DNA from: Apostichopus japonicus
Lineage: Eukaryota > Echinodermata > Holothuroidea > Aspidochirotida > Stichopodidae
Length of the DNA stretch: 64,000 nt
Assembly: GCF_037975245.1 (NCBI RefSeq)
Contig: NC_092565.1
Coordinates: forward strand, 3,753,999-3,817,998
Reading direction: 5' to 3'
Positions 1 through 10,942 of this stretch are shown in pieces; the first letter of the stretch is position 1, and each line of letters starts with the position of its first letter. Both the position numbers and the translations under genes were made by a program. The notes beneath the pieces are model-generated. The model saw only the letters and a list, made by a program, of their open reading frames with translations. It was not told the DNA's origin and searched no databases.

Positions 1-462
1 TCATGCTTCCATTATGAATAATTTGCTTGTCTACTTTGCACCTTCCTCTAGTTTCCCCCTATTATTCTTCTTTCTATATCTGCCATTCTGCAGGAGCTGT
101 CCTTGGCACAGCTTGATCAGGCTTGTCCCTCTCCCCCACCCCCCTCTCCCCCCATCATACCTTCCTTTAGAGTTTAGATTTTTACCCAACTGACCCAAGC
201 TAACCTTGGTCCATTTACTTCAACTATTGTGACAAAGTACACATATTGTAATGTAATCGTGAACGTCTTAAACTATTTTCTCTTAGGTAGTCGTTAAAAA
301 AAAATACCAGAAGTGGACAATAACTTATAAGACTGTTTCATATTTTAATCCCACTATTTCAATAGGATGCATAAATGGGCCACTCGCACAAATATAACTC
401 TATATACTGTTGTAGTAGCAATAACGTTTCAGGGCGATGCTGTTTTAATATTTTACATTTAG
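1..462. other. Sequence upstream of the first recognised exon
   Basis: No exon is recognised here. It holds C-rich stretches near 130-155 and ends in the acceptor of exon 1. Because exon 1 starts in phase 1, at least one upstream coding exon with the start codon must exist to the left of the window or be unrecognised. Confidence 0.6.
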
Positions 463-570
463 TTTCTCCGTGTGCGAACTCGCCCTGTAGAAACGGAGGC
501 ACCTGTACTGTGGTCGGCACCGGCTTTCAGTGTACCTGCGCATCGGGGTTTGCTGGTCTGACTTGTCAAG
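463..570 (+). CDS. Exon 1: EGF-like domain
   Basis: The acceptor ttacatttag precedes the exon and the donor GTACTTAC follows it; 108 bp, phase 1-1. It encodes one six-cysteine EGF module of the form C-x4-C-x5-C-x8-C-x1-C-x8-C. CRNGGTC matches the O-fucosylation consensus (C2-x4-S/T-C3). EGF modules mediate extracellular protein contacts. The protein start is not in this exon. Confidence 0.93.
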
Positions 571-1281
571 GTACTTACAAACCTTTACATTTCTTCATGA
601 TTTTGTTATCTCTAAGAGGAGTGCGCTCTTCTCCATACCGCCTCTCCATAGAGTTTTCTGTTCCCTCGATCCTTTTCAAAGCCGTATAGAATTGTTAGTT
701 TTAGTGTCACTTGACATCTTTTGTTTTGCATTTCTGGAGGACGGACGGACGGACGGACGGACGGACGGACGGACGGACGGACGGACGGACGGACGGACAA
801 GTGGATGATTTGATTAACATTCAAAACCCATTCAATCTCTAAGACCAAGAAATGTGTTTCTATTTTGGATACAAACAATATTTGCTCAAATGAAGCTAAG
901 GGATGTGATGTAGATGGGTTTTTTTTTTTTTTTTAAACCGGTGATTTTGTATTTTTGTAATTATGTAGGGTTTTGTATTTGCTGCTTCTAATTATGCAAG
1001 CATTTATTGACCTTTAACCCCTGGCAGTAATTATTATGAGATCATCGTAGTCAGTATATATGCACTATTTAGTCATTAAGTCATTTCAGGTGTTTTGTAG
1101 CATTTCAATATATGACAAACTGTGGAATGGAGATGCTGCCTAATCCTATTAGCGGTTGGTATGTTAAGAGAAACAAAACTCTTAAATAGAGAGTCTCTCT
1201 CCACGTCCATGTGTGAGGAGGGTCAAAAGATTTTCCGTTCTTACAGAAACCATGGTTGTTTCCTTTATTTGTTTGTTTCAG
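571..1281. other. Intron 1
   Basis: It contains the GGAC microsatellite (739-798) and a T-run near 920-934. No coding signal is seen. Confidence 0.8.
739..798. repeat. (GGAC)15 microsatellite
   Basis: Fifteen uninterrupted GGAC units. Period four creates artificial open frames on both strands reading Thr-Asp-Gly-Arg or Arg-Pro-Ser-Val; these are not genes. Confidence 0.98.
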
Positions 1282-1413
1282 CAACATCTCTTCCATGTCA
1301 GTCCTCCCCTTGCCAGAATGGAGGATTCTGTACAAACCGTGTCTTTCCAACTAGATTCACTTGTACCTGTACTCAAGACTTTACTGGAACATTCTGTGAG
1401 GTCCCAACTACAG
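1282..1413 (+). CDS. Exon 2: EGF-like domain
   Basis: Acceptor tttgtttcag, donor GTGAGT; 132 bp, phase 1-1. It is a six-cysteine EGF module. CQSSPC matches the O-glucosylation consensus C1-x-S-x-P-C2. The C3-C4 spacing is slightly long. It is followed by a short Pro-Thr linker. Confidence 0.93.
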
Positions 1414-2212
1414 GTGAGTCATCATGGCTTTAGAGTAAATTTGTTAAAACATCAGTGAAACAGAAACCTGTTGCAGTCAGTCTTCCCATCATGCTTTGTA
1501 TATATATCGCCCTTTCTTAGTTATGCAATCTGCTGATGTGGTTTAGGGGTCACTGCAAAACTCAACCCCGGCTTCCGTGCCAGAGAGGGATTAGGTGTGT
1601 TCAGTTAAGTGTAACCCATTATTACCTGGCACCCGCTACATGTATTAGAGTTCGAGTTCTGTTTCATGTTGGGTATCTTGTTGAAAGGCAACCATATTTA
1701 GACTAGAGGCTGGGAAAGGGATATGATGGGAATTGAACTTACATAGCACAGTGCATTGTCCAGGTCTCTACCTCATTTTGCCACGGACATATGTCAGTGG
1801 TAAGAGATAATCACTCTTAAACAGAAGTGGGGAGTTTTTCAGAAAGGATGTGTGTGGATGGGCTGTCTACTCAAAACACAATTAACAATACCCATGGGAA
1901 CTTCACGGCCAAATTTTTCTTGAACGTTTACAGAACCATTAGCATTTTATACATGAAACGTCATTATAAACCTGATCACTTCACTCCAAAGGTAGAAATT
2001 AGGACTCTTAAAGTTGTTATCGCATAGACCTATCAACAACAGGTCTAAAACAGCCAGCACCGATCCAATTAAGATGAACACATAACTTGTAGAAGTCTTG
2101 GCCGTAAACTAAGTTGATGATCTCTACCCAACAGCAAACCATGAAGTGAAACAGAGAACAATATTCCTTCACCAAAATTTTTCCGTCACTGACCATTCTC
2201 AAATCTTTTCAG
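1414..2212. other. Intron 2
   Basis: No coding exon is seen. An open frame at 1827-2027 has no family resemblance. Confidence 0.7.
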
Positions 2213-2332
2213 TAACATTGCCTGTACCGTGTGATTTAAGTCCATGTCTCAATGGAGGGTCGTGTACAAATGTTGGGACCAGGAACTTCCAGTGTGACTG
2301 TCGACCAATGTTCACTGGACCAGTCTGTGGAG
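2213..2332 (+). CDS. Exon 3: EGF-like domain
   Basis: Acceptor atcttttcag, donor GTAATT; 120 bp, phase 1-1. Six cysteines, with CLNGGSC fitting the O-fucose site. It resembles exon 7 in the N-terminal PCD-x2-PC-x-NGG segment, part of an apparent four-exon block duplication. Confidence 0.93.
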
Positions 2333-3951
2333 GTAATTATGTTCTTAAAGTTCAGCAGCTATTCCAAAGGTATGCTAGAATTATCATCCCAGGTCGACGA
2401 TTGGTTGTAATCAAACTTGCCAACAACATTCTCTGCATATAAAGGTCCAAATTGTGGATAGTTATTTAGCGCCACCAAATAATCTGTTTACGATATAGTT
2501 AGATATATGTTAATTTATGCATACCTTAATTTGAATGGTATGGTATGTGTTATGTAACATCTACCAAGGTTTCTTGGAGAACACTTTCTTGATAATAAAT
2601 CACAATTCATGAAGTAAACCGTTTAGACGGACCTATTGTGTTAGTGTTGTCAATTAAGTACCCTATAAGTTTCTTAGGTTGTCCCGGGACTGACACAACA
2701 GAAACCACATCCTCATAGCAGTTTGTATGGGGTAGCTATGGATTTGTCAAATTTGGTGATATTTTGTGAATGTATCTGGCAACAACAGAGTAAAATGATG
2801 TTGTCACGGCAACTCAGTTGAGTGTTTTTTATTCTTTTTGTTTAACCTCATAATAAACAACTCACTTTTCACAGAGGAAAATGCCTTTTTTTACAAAACA
2901 GTTGCATTTTTTATGAAATTCTAAGTAAAGAGAACCTTAGCAGATAAGTTGCAAAATTTACTTTACAAATTAATGTATCAGGGTTAAAGTATAAATAAAA
3001 TAAAAACGATTAAAATAGAACAGTAAAGCTTTGAAGAACATTTGCAGGGATGACATCATAGTCCACCTACTATATTCTAACCCAGCTGGGAAGAGTCGTG
3101 TAGGGTAGCATACACCCATTTAAAGCCCCATTGACTTACTCACTAAATCACAAAGGTAATGTGGTCTCTAAGTCTAGACAGAAGTTCTCACTAGCTAAAC
3201 GCTACCCATCACCGGATAGCTCACAAGTTGGCCTTTCATGGCACCATCAATTTTCCGTATCATGACCATGTAGATTTTTAGCTATCCGAGCTGGTTCGTC
3301 ACTTGTAAACAAACCTCTTCACTCAGTAGTAAACAATTTTCGTCGCTGCTCCTGGAAGGCCTAAAGGGGTCTAAAATTGCCTCAATTGACCCAATTGTCT
3401 CACCACATGTACTTCTATTTATGTTCTTCAACATGCAAGCCACAAAAAACTAGATCATGATTGATAACAGGTCGAAAGAGATGTTCTCCTGCTGCTTTTT
3501 GGCACTTTTCCTGAAGGAGAACAATCAAGCAGATGGATATAGGCTCTAATAGGAGTATGTCACCTTATGGTTTAGTCAGTTAAATAACATATCTTGAGTG
3601 AGGAAGAACAAGATACTGAGATGGGTTTTCAACTAACAGTCTGGAACTTTCATTTTTTTTTTACTTTTTTTTTATCGTCTCATTGTCTAACTACCAGAAA
3701 AATCCTTTTAAACTGCTGTAAAATGGTCCTCAAAAAAAATATATAACTTCCAACTGAAGTGATCATCAACTCTGTTTAGTTGTTAAGGTACCAATATCTA
3801 GGTTACCTTTTTTACACTTATTTGATGCCATACTCCTTTATATTTTCAATGAAAGAAAAAAGAATGATTGTAATGTTTTGCTTTCTTTCATATCTGTTTG
3901 CTGAAACCTTTTCCCTGCGGCGAGCTTTATTTCATTTCATCTTTTGTTTAG
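2333..3951. other. Intron 3
   Basis: It holds copy A of a dispersed element (2690-3130) whose copy B is in intron 4. The remainder is AT-rich with homopolymer runs. No coding exon is seen. Confidence 0.7.
2690..3130. repeat. Dispersed or duplicated intronic element, copy A
   Basis: It shares an ordered series of similar blocks with 4490-4940, for example gatattttgtgaatg against gatattttgtaaatg, then a C-A-A-C-A-A-C-A-G-A motif, a gcattttttatg block and a gatgacatca block. It starts about 360 bp after exon 3, as copy B starts about 410 bp after exon 4. Confidence 0.75.
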
Positions 3952-4077
3952 ATGCTGCTCTGCCCTGTGATTCCTTCCCCTGTCAGAATGCTGGTGCTTG
4001 TGTTAATGACGGTTCTGTGACTGGGTTTCGGTGTATCTGTGAACCTCAATTCGTTGGTATCTTCTGTGAGTTGCCAG
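3952..4077 (+). CDS. Exon 4: EGF-like domain
   Basis: Acceptor cttttgtttag, donor GTAGGT; 126 bp, phase 1-1. Six-cysteine EGF; CDSFPC fits the O-glucose consensus. It ends in a Glu-Leu-Pro-Gly linker like exon 8, its probable duplicate. Confidence 0.93.
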
Positions 4078-5119
4078 GTAGGTTTATACTGATATATAAA
4101 TATAACATCTTAAATTAGGAAAAAATGTTCCATACATAAATTTGTATGGTCACCAAGTTGCAAATTAGGCTGTAAATTCTCTTCCAATATGAAATCTCAT
4201 ACCTAATGTGATGGGGGAGGGGTTTCTAAAATTATTATGCATTGTTTTCCTGATATGATGTCATGACAATCGCATATAATTTCTCCAGTAAGTGGCATTG
4301 CATGCATCCAGTGTATTAATTTACCATCTGTGGTAAATGGATACATGGTGGATCTTAAACTGTTCCTTTCGAATGCTATCACAATCACTACACCTAATAT
4401 ATATTGTTTTGTATCGCAATTTTACAATCATATTATGGTTGGCTACAGTTGATTGCTGAACAGAATTGCTGAAAATTTTCTGAATCTTAAGTTGAAAACC
4501 ACATCATCATCATAGCTGTATTACTGTGCTGCAAATATATAAATTTATCAAATTTTTGTGATATTTTGTAAATGCATCTGGCGACAACAGAATGGATGAT
4601 GTCATCAGGACACTTCATCTGAAAATGTCGTAGTGTTTCTTTAGAATTTGTCAATCATTTATCCACAGACAAAAAGAATATTCTTGCAAATGCAAAAAGA
4701 TACATTTTATGCAATTCTAAGCATATAGAGAACTTTGACAGCTAAGCTAATATTCCATATGTATTGGGTTTCAAGGATAAATCAGCAAGAACATGATAAA
4801 AGCCAATAATTAGTATTAGCTTTCGAAGAGCAGATGACATCACAGAACCCTACTGTTATATCCAACCTCTTGTAGTAGCGGCAGTTTTAGTTCTATACAT
4901 CATTGTGTCTAAATTTGGTGAGTGACTCCACTGAAGTATACCCTATAAGCTGTAACTTTACATTAATCTCAGGTCAGGTCACGGGTATCAGCAAATTCCT
5001 GTTCTAAAAACAGATATTACACAACACAAATGTTTTTTCCCCTTTCGGGTGCAAATTAAGGATCTTCCTCTCAAAGAGTGATCAGATCATTCGGTAACTC
5101 CAGTCTGTTTTCCTTTCAG
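4078..5119. other. Intron 4
   Basis: It contains copy B of the intronic element (4490-4940). No coding exon is seen. Confidence 0.7.
4490..4940. repeat. Dispersed or duplicated intronic element, copy B
   Basis: It is a diverged copy of 2690-3130 in the same orientation, with the same order of shared blocks. Confidence 0.75.
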
Positions 5120-5230
5120 CTTGTATCCCCGATCCCTGCCTGAACGGAGCTACCTGTACCTTAGATGACGCAGGGCAGCCATTCTGTCTCTGTCAAAATG
5201 CATTCACTGGTTTAAGATGTGAATTTTTCA
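5120..5230 (+). CDS. Exon 5: EGF-like domain
   Basis: Acceptor tcctttcag, donor GTAAGT; 111 bp, phase 1-1. Six cysteines. The segment C-x-PDPCLNGATC is shared almost exactly with exon 9, which is also 111 bp, so the two are probable duplicates. Confidence 0.93.
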
Positions 5231-6196
5231 GTAAGTATCAACCCCCAGCAAGAACTGTAGAATATGTTCCTTCTGTCCATCTCTCTCTCTCTCCTAACAA
5301 CTGGAGTTTTGGAGCAAACAACTAGAAATTAATTTGAAGATTTATTAAACACTAATGTGATGTAATATTACTTGAAAAAGTTATTTTTAGACTTGTCTGT
5401 CCTTCTGTTTGCAATGTCTGCATGTATCTACAGAGGCAGTATTGTAGGAAGGAAGCTCTTTCTTCAAGCATTTATATTAATCTGTTATATGCAGATCCTT
5501 GAGTGTATGTGATAGGCAGTTAATATATTGTGTGTGTGCCCGTAATATATTGTGTGTGTGCCCGTATGGGTTCACTCCACATTGTTATACAATTCCTGTG
5601 GATTCAGTTTGATCCTATTAAACATACAACACCTAATTATGAATTTGGTTTTATTGGTTTACAGCATCTGGCTTTTGTGTTACCTCACCCTGTCAAAATA
5701 ATGGAGTTTGCAACAACTTAGCAAACAATATGTTCTTGTGTGACTGCAGCCTTACTAGGTTCACCGGACAGCTGTGTGATGGTAAGTATACACTAAAATA
5801 CAGGAAAGCTATATTCAAGTAATATTACTTTCCCCCCTCCTCCCCCCCCCCCCCCTTCCCTGTAATTAATATGATGCCATGCTTCATAATAGTAATCATA
5901 TATATTTTCATCTTGAAGTAAAGAGAAATAATAATAGTAAATATCTAGTAATGTCTAGTAAGAACTAAAGAATGATCACCAATATTCCCCCCCCCCCCCC
6001 AATTATGCTAGAAATTTGAATAATGGTCACTGGATCATGGCCATGCAAACATCAAAGGCAGCATGCTACCCTCCAAGCATTTTGTCATCAAAAACTCCTC
6101 GATTTATTGTTAGCTGATGTTTTAATCAAGCTCAATTTTGGTGGAATACTGGAGCGATTGGTCATGATTACGATACTTTTTTTCTCTTCACTCAAG
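5231..6196. other. Introns 5 and 6 (exon 6 lies between)
   Basis: Short introns with poly-C tracts at about 5826-5856 and 5988-6000 and a CT run near 5281. Nothing else is seen. Confidence 0.7.
5665..5781 (+). CDS. Exon 6: EGF-like domain
   Basis: Acceptor ggtttacag, donor GTAAGT; 117 bp, phase 1-1. Six cysteines, with one extra residue in the C5-C6 loop, as in exons 10-15. Confidence 0.92.
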
Positions 6197-6319
6197 TTCC
6201 TCTGTTCCGACCTTGCGACAGTAACCCCTGCTTCAACGGAGGAACTTGCATGGACAACACCGACAATCGCGGCTACACTTGCGACTGTGTTAATCCATTC
6301 TTTGGAGTAATCTGTGAAA
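6197..6319 (+). CDS. Exon 7: EGF-like domain
   Basis: Acceptor ttcactcaag, donor GTAAGA; 123 bp, phase 1-1. Six cysteines. CDSNPC and CFNGGTC fit the O-glucose and O-fucose sites, the combination known from Notch-type EGF repeats. Confidence 0.92.
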
Positions 6320-6897
6320 GTAAGATAGATGTCATGTTTCTGCTAATTATAAAACTAACTTAAGTGAAAAAACTAACTTAAGTGATCAACATTGTTGAAC
6401 ATGCAAGAAGAACACATTTGTTTTCCTGTTTATTGAGATATTTACAAAGGTGAAAAGATAAACATTTTAGTTGGATGTTACTGTGGTTAATAATAAGTCT
6501 TATGCAGATGACATTGCATCACTCATGTGATCAGATCTGTCACATGACCTCTGTAGACTAATCCATCATTAATCTCATGCCCTGAGGGTTGTTTTGCTCA
6601 CAGTATAGTCTTATAATTATGGTTCCCACATGGTCTGGTAATTGGGAAAAGGTCTAGAACAGCCTGGAAAAAGGGAAAAAAAAATCTATTCTAGCCGAAT
6701 TGGTCAACTGTCTGAATCTCAAACAAAAAATACCTGTTTTGATCTGTGATTACTTCATCCTTCTTTCATCCCATTTTCTTTTAAATTTTCTTTTGTCTTC
6801 TAAATTTCGTGGCATCGTATTTAGTGCTGTGATTGAATGCAATTCGTTAATTAAGTAACGATGTCTTTCGTTAATTACCATGTTAATTCACTTCCAG
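6320..6897. other. Intron 7
   Basis: Nothing recognised beyond a short local duplication of an aactaactt motif near 6353-6383. Confidence 0.7.
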
Positions 6898-7026
6898 GAA
6901 CTGTTCTACCATGTGACTCCTCACCATGCTTGAATGGTGGAGTCTGCCAGAGATCGATCAGTGATTCTACCGCTTTTACATGCAATTGCCCGGCTAGCTT
7001 TAGGGGTGATACATGTCAAGAACCGG
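6898..7026 (+). CDS. Exon 8: EGF-like domain
   Basis: Acceptor cacttccag, donor GTGAGT; 129 bp, phase 1-1. Six cysteines; CDSSPC fits the O-glucose consensus. It most resembles exon 4. Confidence 0.93.
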
Positions 7027-8867
7027 GTGAGTATGAGAATGCGATTAGCCATCTGTCTATATCTACAGTATTGATGCACCCAGCGTTATCATTAATTTTT
7101 ATAGTAAGAACAATTGACTTTGAAATCTCAGCCGAATTTAAATTCCGCCTCATGCTTGGTATAAACTGCCGTTGTGATCAGTGAACAGAAAGTGGACGTT
7201 AGTTTTATACTGAGACAAAAACACTGAGAAGGATTACAGCGGGTTCAAAATGTCCTGAGCCTGTGAGGTAACTTGTAAAAAAAGTTGCATGAACAGGTTT
7301 GTGGCTGCACCCTATCTATGTGGATCAGTCCCACCAAGGGGACACGCATATGTGGTGCCCCGTAGTTCCCCGGCAGCAACTGTTTGAATTGTGCACCCTT
7401 TAGTGTGTGGGTGTGACAGTGCTACCAAAGACTGGCTGTAATCTACCGTCGTAAAGTTGTGTTAGAATTAAGGCCTCGTCTAGAAGACTATAAACGTTAA
7501 ACTTTGTTTCTTTTACTGAATGCATGCGTATGTTGGCAAACGAATTGTGTAAAATAATGCATGTAGCAAACAGCAGTATAAATAAAGGTCACGCTGATCC
7601 TGGGTTGAGCCCCAGCTCCATTTACATTACAGATTTAATACTGGGTGTGGGGGCCTGATCCTCCTCTCCTCCTAGTCTATCACAACTAGGGTTCAGATCG
7701 CTAGGAATCATTCGCATTCTTACTACAAACTATACCTTTACACAGGGTTCAACACCGTCCTCCAATGTTAACTTGGTCTTGACCATTACATTAAAAAATG
7801 CAACTAGGTACCTGAACAGGGCCCCTGGATCCAGGAGGACCTGGGAATCAGAAGGCAGGCAGACACAAAGGAGAAACGGGGGGGGGGGGGGTAAAGTGAC
7901 CTATCAGGAAAATTTCTGTTGCCTCTTTAATATCACTCTTCATATAATAACTGGGTAAAAGGAATTATACATCAATCAAAAGCTATAAATTAATACTCAC
8001 AATTAAAACAGACCCCACCCTCTTTGCCAGCTCCCTCTATTTACACAAATAACAAGTGTGCACCTGGATTAAGCTGCATGTAAACACAATTAACTACCAT
8101 GGCTGGCCTACTGGCAGTTGGCACCCTGATGTTCTTGTCTGGCCCAGGGCCCCAACGTGGGTAGACCAGGCTGTTTACCTGAACAATTAATCTCTTTCTT
8201 CAGTTTCTTCACTAAGGTAATACCAGGAAGAAGATACCTGCCCAGGTATAAACTTAAACAATGAAACATGGTGTCATCAATATTTGAGACAAAATATGGT
8301 CTGTTCTAAACTCAATAATTAGTGTGAGCTGACAAATGGTTATATAACCACGATATCTTTTCATTAGATTGAGGATGTGTGGCGGAAGAGGAGGAGGGGG
8401 CGGAGGTTGAGGGGTGGACTTCAGTTACAAAGTTAAAGTGCAGCTCCATTTTCTGTTCTTCAATAGATTCCTGCTTTTTCACTTTGGGAAAATTTCAAAT
8501 ATATCTAAAAGATACAATATTTGAATTAAATTATTTTATATAAAATGAATTGACAATTTCATGTACACCCGCTTGTAAGGTATATTTTTCCGTCTAAGAC
8601 CTTATATAACTTTATTGATGACAATTGTTTACCACAAACTTCAATACAAACATTAAGGTATGACTATTAAACTAAATTCTTTCTGTTAAAAACTGGCTGC
8701 CTTCATAACAACTCCAAACATAGCTTTATTAGTCGAAGGACAACCCTTCAACATGAGTCTCTGGCTTCTGTTTAATACTATAACTGCTATTACCAATTCA
8801 ACTATTACTCCAATTAATTTCAATTTCTTCTGTATTGTCTAAGTTTACAATGGGTCTTTTATTTCAG
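7027..8867. other. Intron 8
   Basis: It contains a partial SINE-C copy (7275-7440) and a poly-G run near 7879-7892. No coding exon is seen. Confidence 0.7.
7275..7440 (+). mobile_element. SINE-C, 3' partial copy
   Basis: It is similar over its length to the body of the tRNA-derived element at 29417-29745. Both share gtttgtgg, atgtggtgc, gtttgaattgtgcac and gtgtgtgggtgtgaca blocks in the same order. The tRNA-like head is missing. Confidence 0.75.
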
Positions 8868-8978
8868 CCTGTAATCCCGATCCTTGCTTGAATGGCGCCA
8901 CCTGCTTTACATTTCCAAACTTTCCAGTTTTCTGCTCTTGTCCAGACGGGTTCAGGGGACAGTTTTGTGAAAACCCAG
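8868..8978 (+). CDS. Exon 9: EGF-like domain
   Basis: Acceptor tttatttcag, donor GTCAGT; 111 bp, phase 1-1. Six cysteines; near twin of exon 5 in its N-terminal half. Confidence 0.93.
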
Positions 8979-9410
8979 GTCAGTTATTGTTTGTCTTTTT
9001 GCCTACTTTTAGAGAAATGGATTTCTGATCAGTTTGTCTGCTCACATTTATAAAAAAAACAAATCTTTTCAGAAAAAAAGTGTGATACGTACTGCAGAAA
9101 CATAATTTAATACAAAGTGTGATATATAGTGGTAGAGTCATCAAGAATAACCTTCACATTTATGATTTTTATTATTCAATTGATCAAAATACTGGAACGT
9201 CAAAATTTAAACAAAAAAGGCTATAATTAGGTAAATATTTTAGAACGAGTTGCTGTTTGGATTGCTCAAATTACTTCTGTCGTTATTTGCCGTGTCTTAA
9301 CAATTTGAATCATTTTAAGACCCAACTCTTTTGCGATTATTGTCATATTAATTACATGTAACATATCATGGAATATTATATAATTCATCATCCTTATTTA
9401 CTGCTTATAG

Positions 9411-9533
9411 ATGGACCATGTGGTGCTCGTCCATGTCTTAATGGGGGAATATGCACCACAAACCTGGCAACAGATGTGGGTTTTACCTGCGACTGTACCA
9501 ACACTGGTTTTGTTGGAGGCACCTGTGCACAGG
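9411..9533 (+). CDS. Exon 10: EGF-like domain
   Basis: Acceptor ctgcttatag, donor GTAAAT; 123 bp, phase 1-1. Six cysteines. First of a run (exons 10-15) with the CDC-x3-G C5-C6 loop carrying an extra residue. Confidence 0.93.
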
Positions 9534-10822
9534 GTAAATTTAGCATCAGTACTGTTCAAGGTGTATTTTATTATGATATATCTGTTTCCTTTTTCATTCT
9601 CCAGTCATTTTCAATGTTGTTTAACTCAGCTGATAAGCAATTCATTGATTCAACTGGTAATTTATACTTTGTTGCCGCTATTGCTTTAAGTGATGAGTCA
9701 ACTTTTTTCAAAATTCTAGGCTTTAAAGCTCTTAATTGTTAAAATATTCTGTGATTTTTGCACAAAGATACAGTTTTTCCTGTATGTTTTTCCCCCTCCC
9801 CTTTTAGTGGCTTTTGTTTCCTCCAAAAGTTTATTACTGAATTTTTGACATTCTGGTGCTTCCATGCTGGAACACTAAAGTGAAAGGAAAGGTACACAAA
9901 AGCACAGTCTGTTACTTTTAGTCCTCCAGAATTGCACAATGAGCAGTGATGGAATTATAAGTTTGATATACATAAAATTTGTGGGACACAAAATTTTCTG
10001 CAGTTGTAGAAGCAACAATAATCTTATCGCCAGAACGGTGAAGAGTAACACAGGCAGATGCAAAATGTAGCAGTTTACTTCTGTTCTGAAACTTTCTTTT
10101 TCCTTGTTATATATTCGTTTTTTAGCATTAACTTTGTGCACAAAGGTGTTGCTTTTCTTGTCATAACAATAGTTTCCCAGAGTTTACTAAACGACTGGAT
10201 TCTTGAATGTCTTTATAGAAATCTACACAAAACTATTTCTTGACAAGCTAGACAGAGGACATGGTAATATGATTGAAATACAAATATTGCCAAAATGACT
10301 TGCTTGGTTATAAACTTAATCATATTGTCATCAGATATGCTTGTTTCATGCGTTCATATGTTTTTCTTTGCTTGTCAATTGCTTTCTTGTTTGTTTGCTT
10401 AAGAAAAAACAGAAAAACAATAAAAAGCCCAAAATGAGCTAATCTGTAAATTGGTGATCCACTCGACATGAAGTGTAAGTTACAAGTCACCCAGATGCTC
10501 CCAAATACACATGTGGGCTGTTTTAATCTCCTCGTGAAATGACTGCCTTCCCACTCTTTATTATAGTATCGCTTCAAAAGACAAATATTAAAGTTAGTTA
10601 TTATTAGTTGAAATTGCAAGTAAAACATCAGTACAAAATGATTTCCAGTTATTATCTCTCTCCGCCTTAAAATGGGCAAGTATACTCTCATTCAATACAA
10701 ATCTGTCAGGTCAGATGTGGTCAGGTATTTTCACCCCATTAAATATGAACATAATATGACCCCATGGATGAATGTTTGACCCGACATATTTATTCTATGT
10801 CGTTTTCGTTATTAATACGCAG
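9534..10822. other. Intron 10
   Basis: No coding exon is seen. Several open frames on both strands have no family resemblance. Confidence 0.65.
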
Positions 10823-10942
10823 CCGATTTTTGTACAAATAATCCTTGCCAGAATGGCGGTATTTGTAACCAAGATGGTAACAGCGTATCCTGTGACTGCA
10901 CCGGCACTGGGTTTACCGGTCCATCCTGCAGGCAACCAGTCG
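10823..10942 (+). CDS. Exon 11: EGF-like domain
   Basis: Acceptor taatacgcag, donor GTGAGT; 120 bp, phase 1-1. Six cysteines; carries the CDCTGTGFTG signature shared with exons 12 and 15, pointing to recent exon duplication. Confidence 0.93.

Noticed and set aside
530-878. Open frames over the GGAC microsatellite
   Set aside because: Frames on both strands are kept open by the four-base repeat and overlap exon 1 in a different frame.
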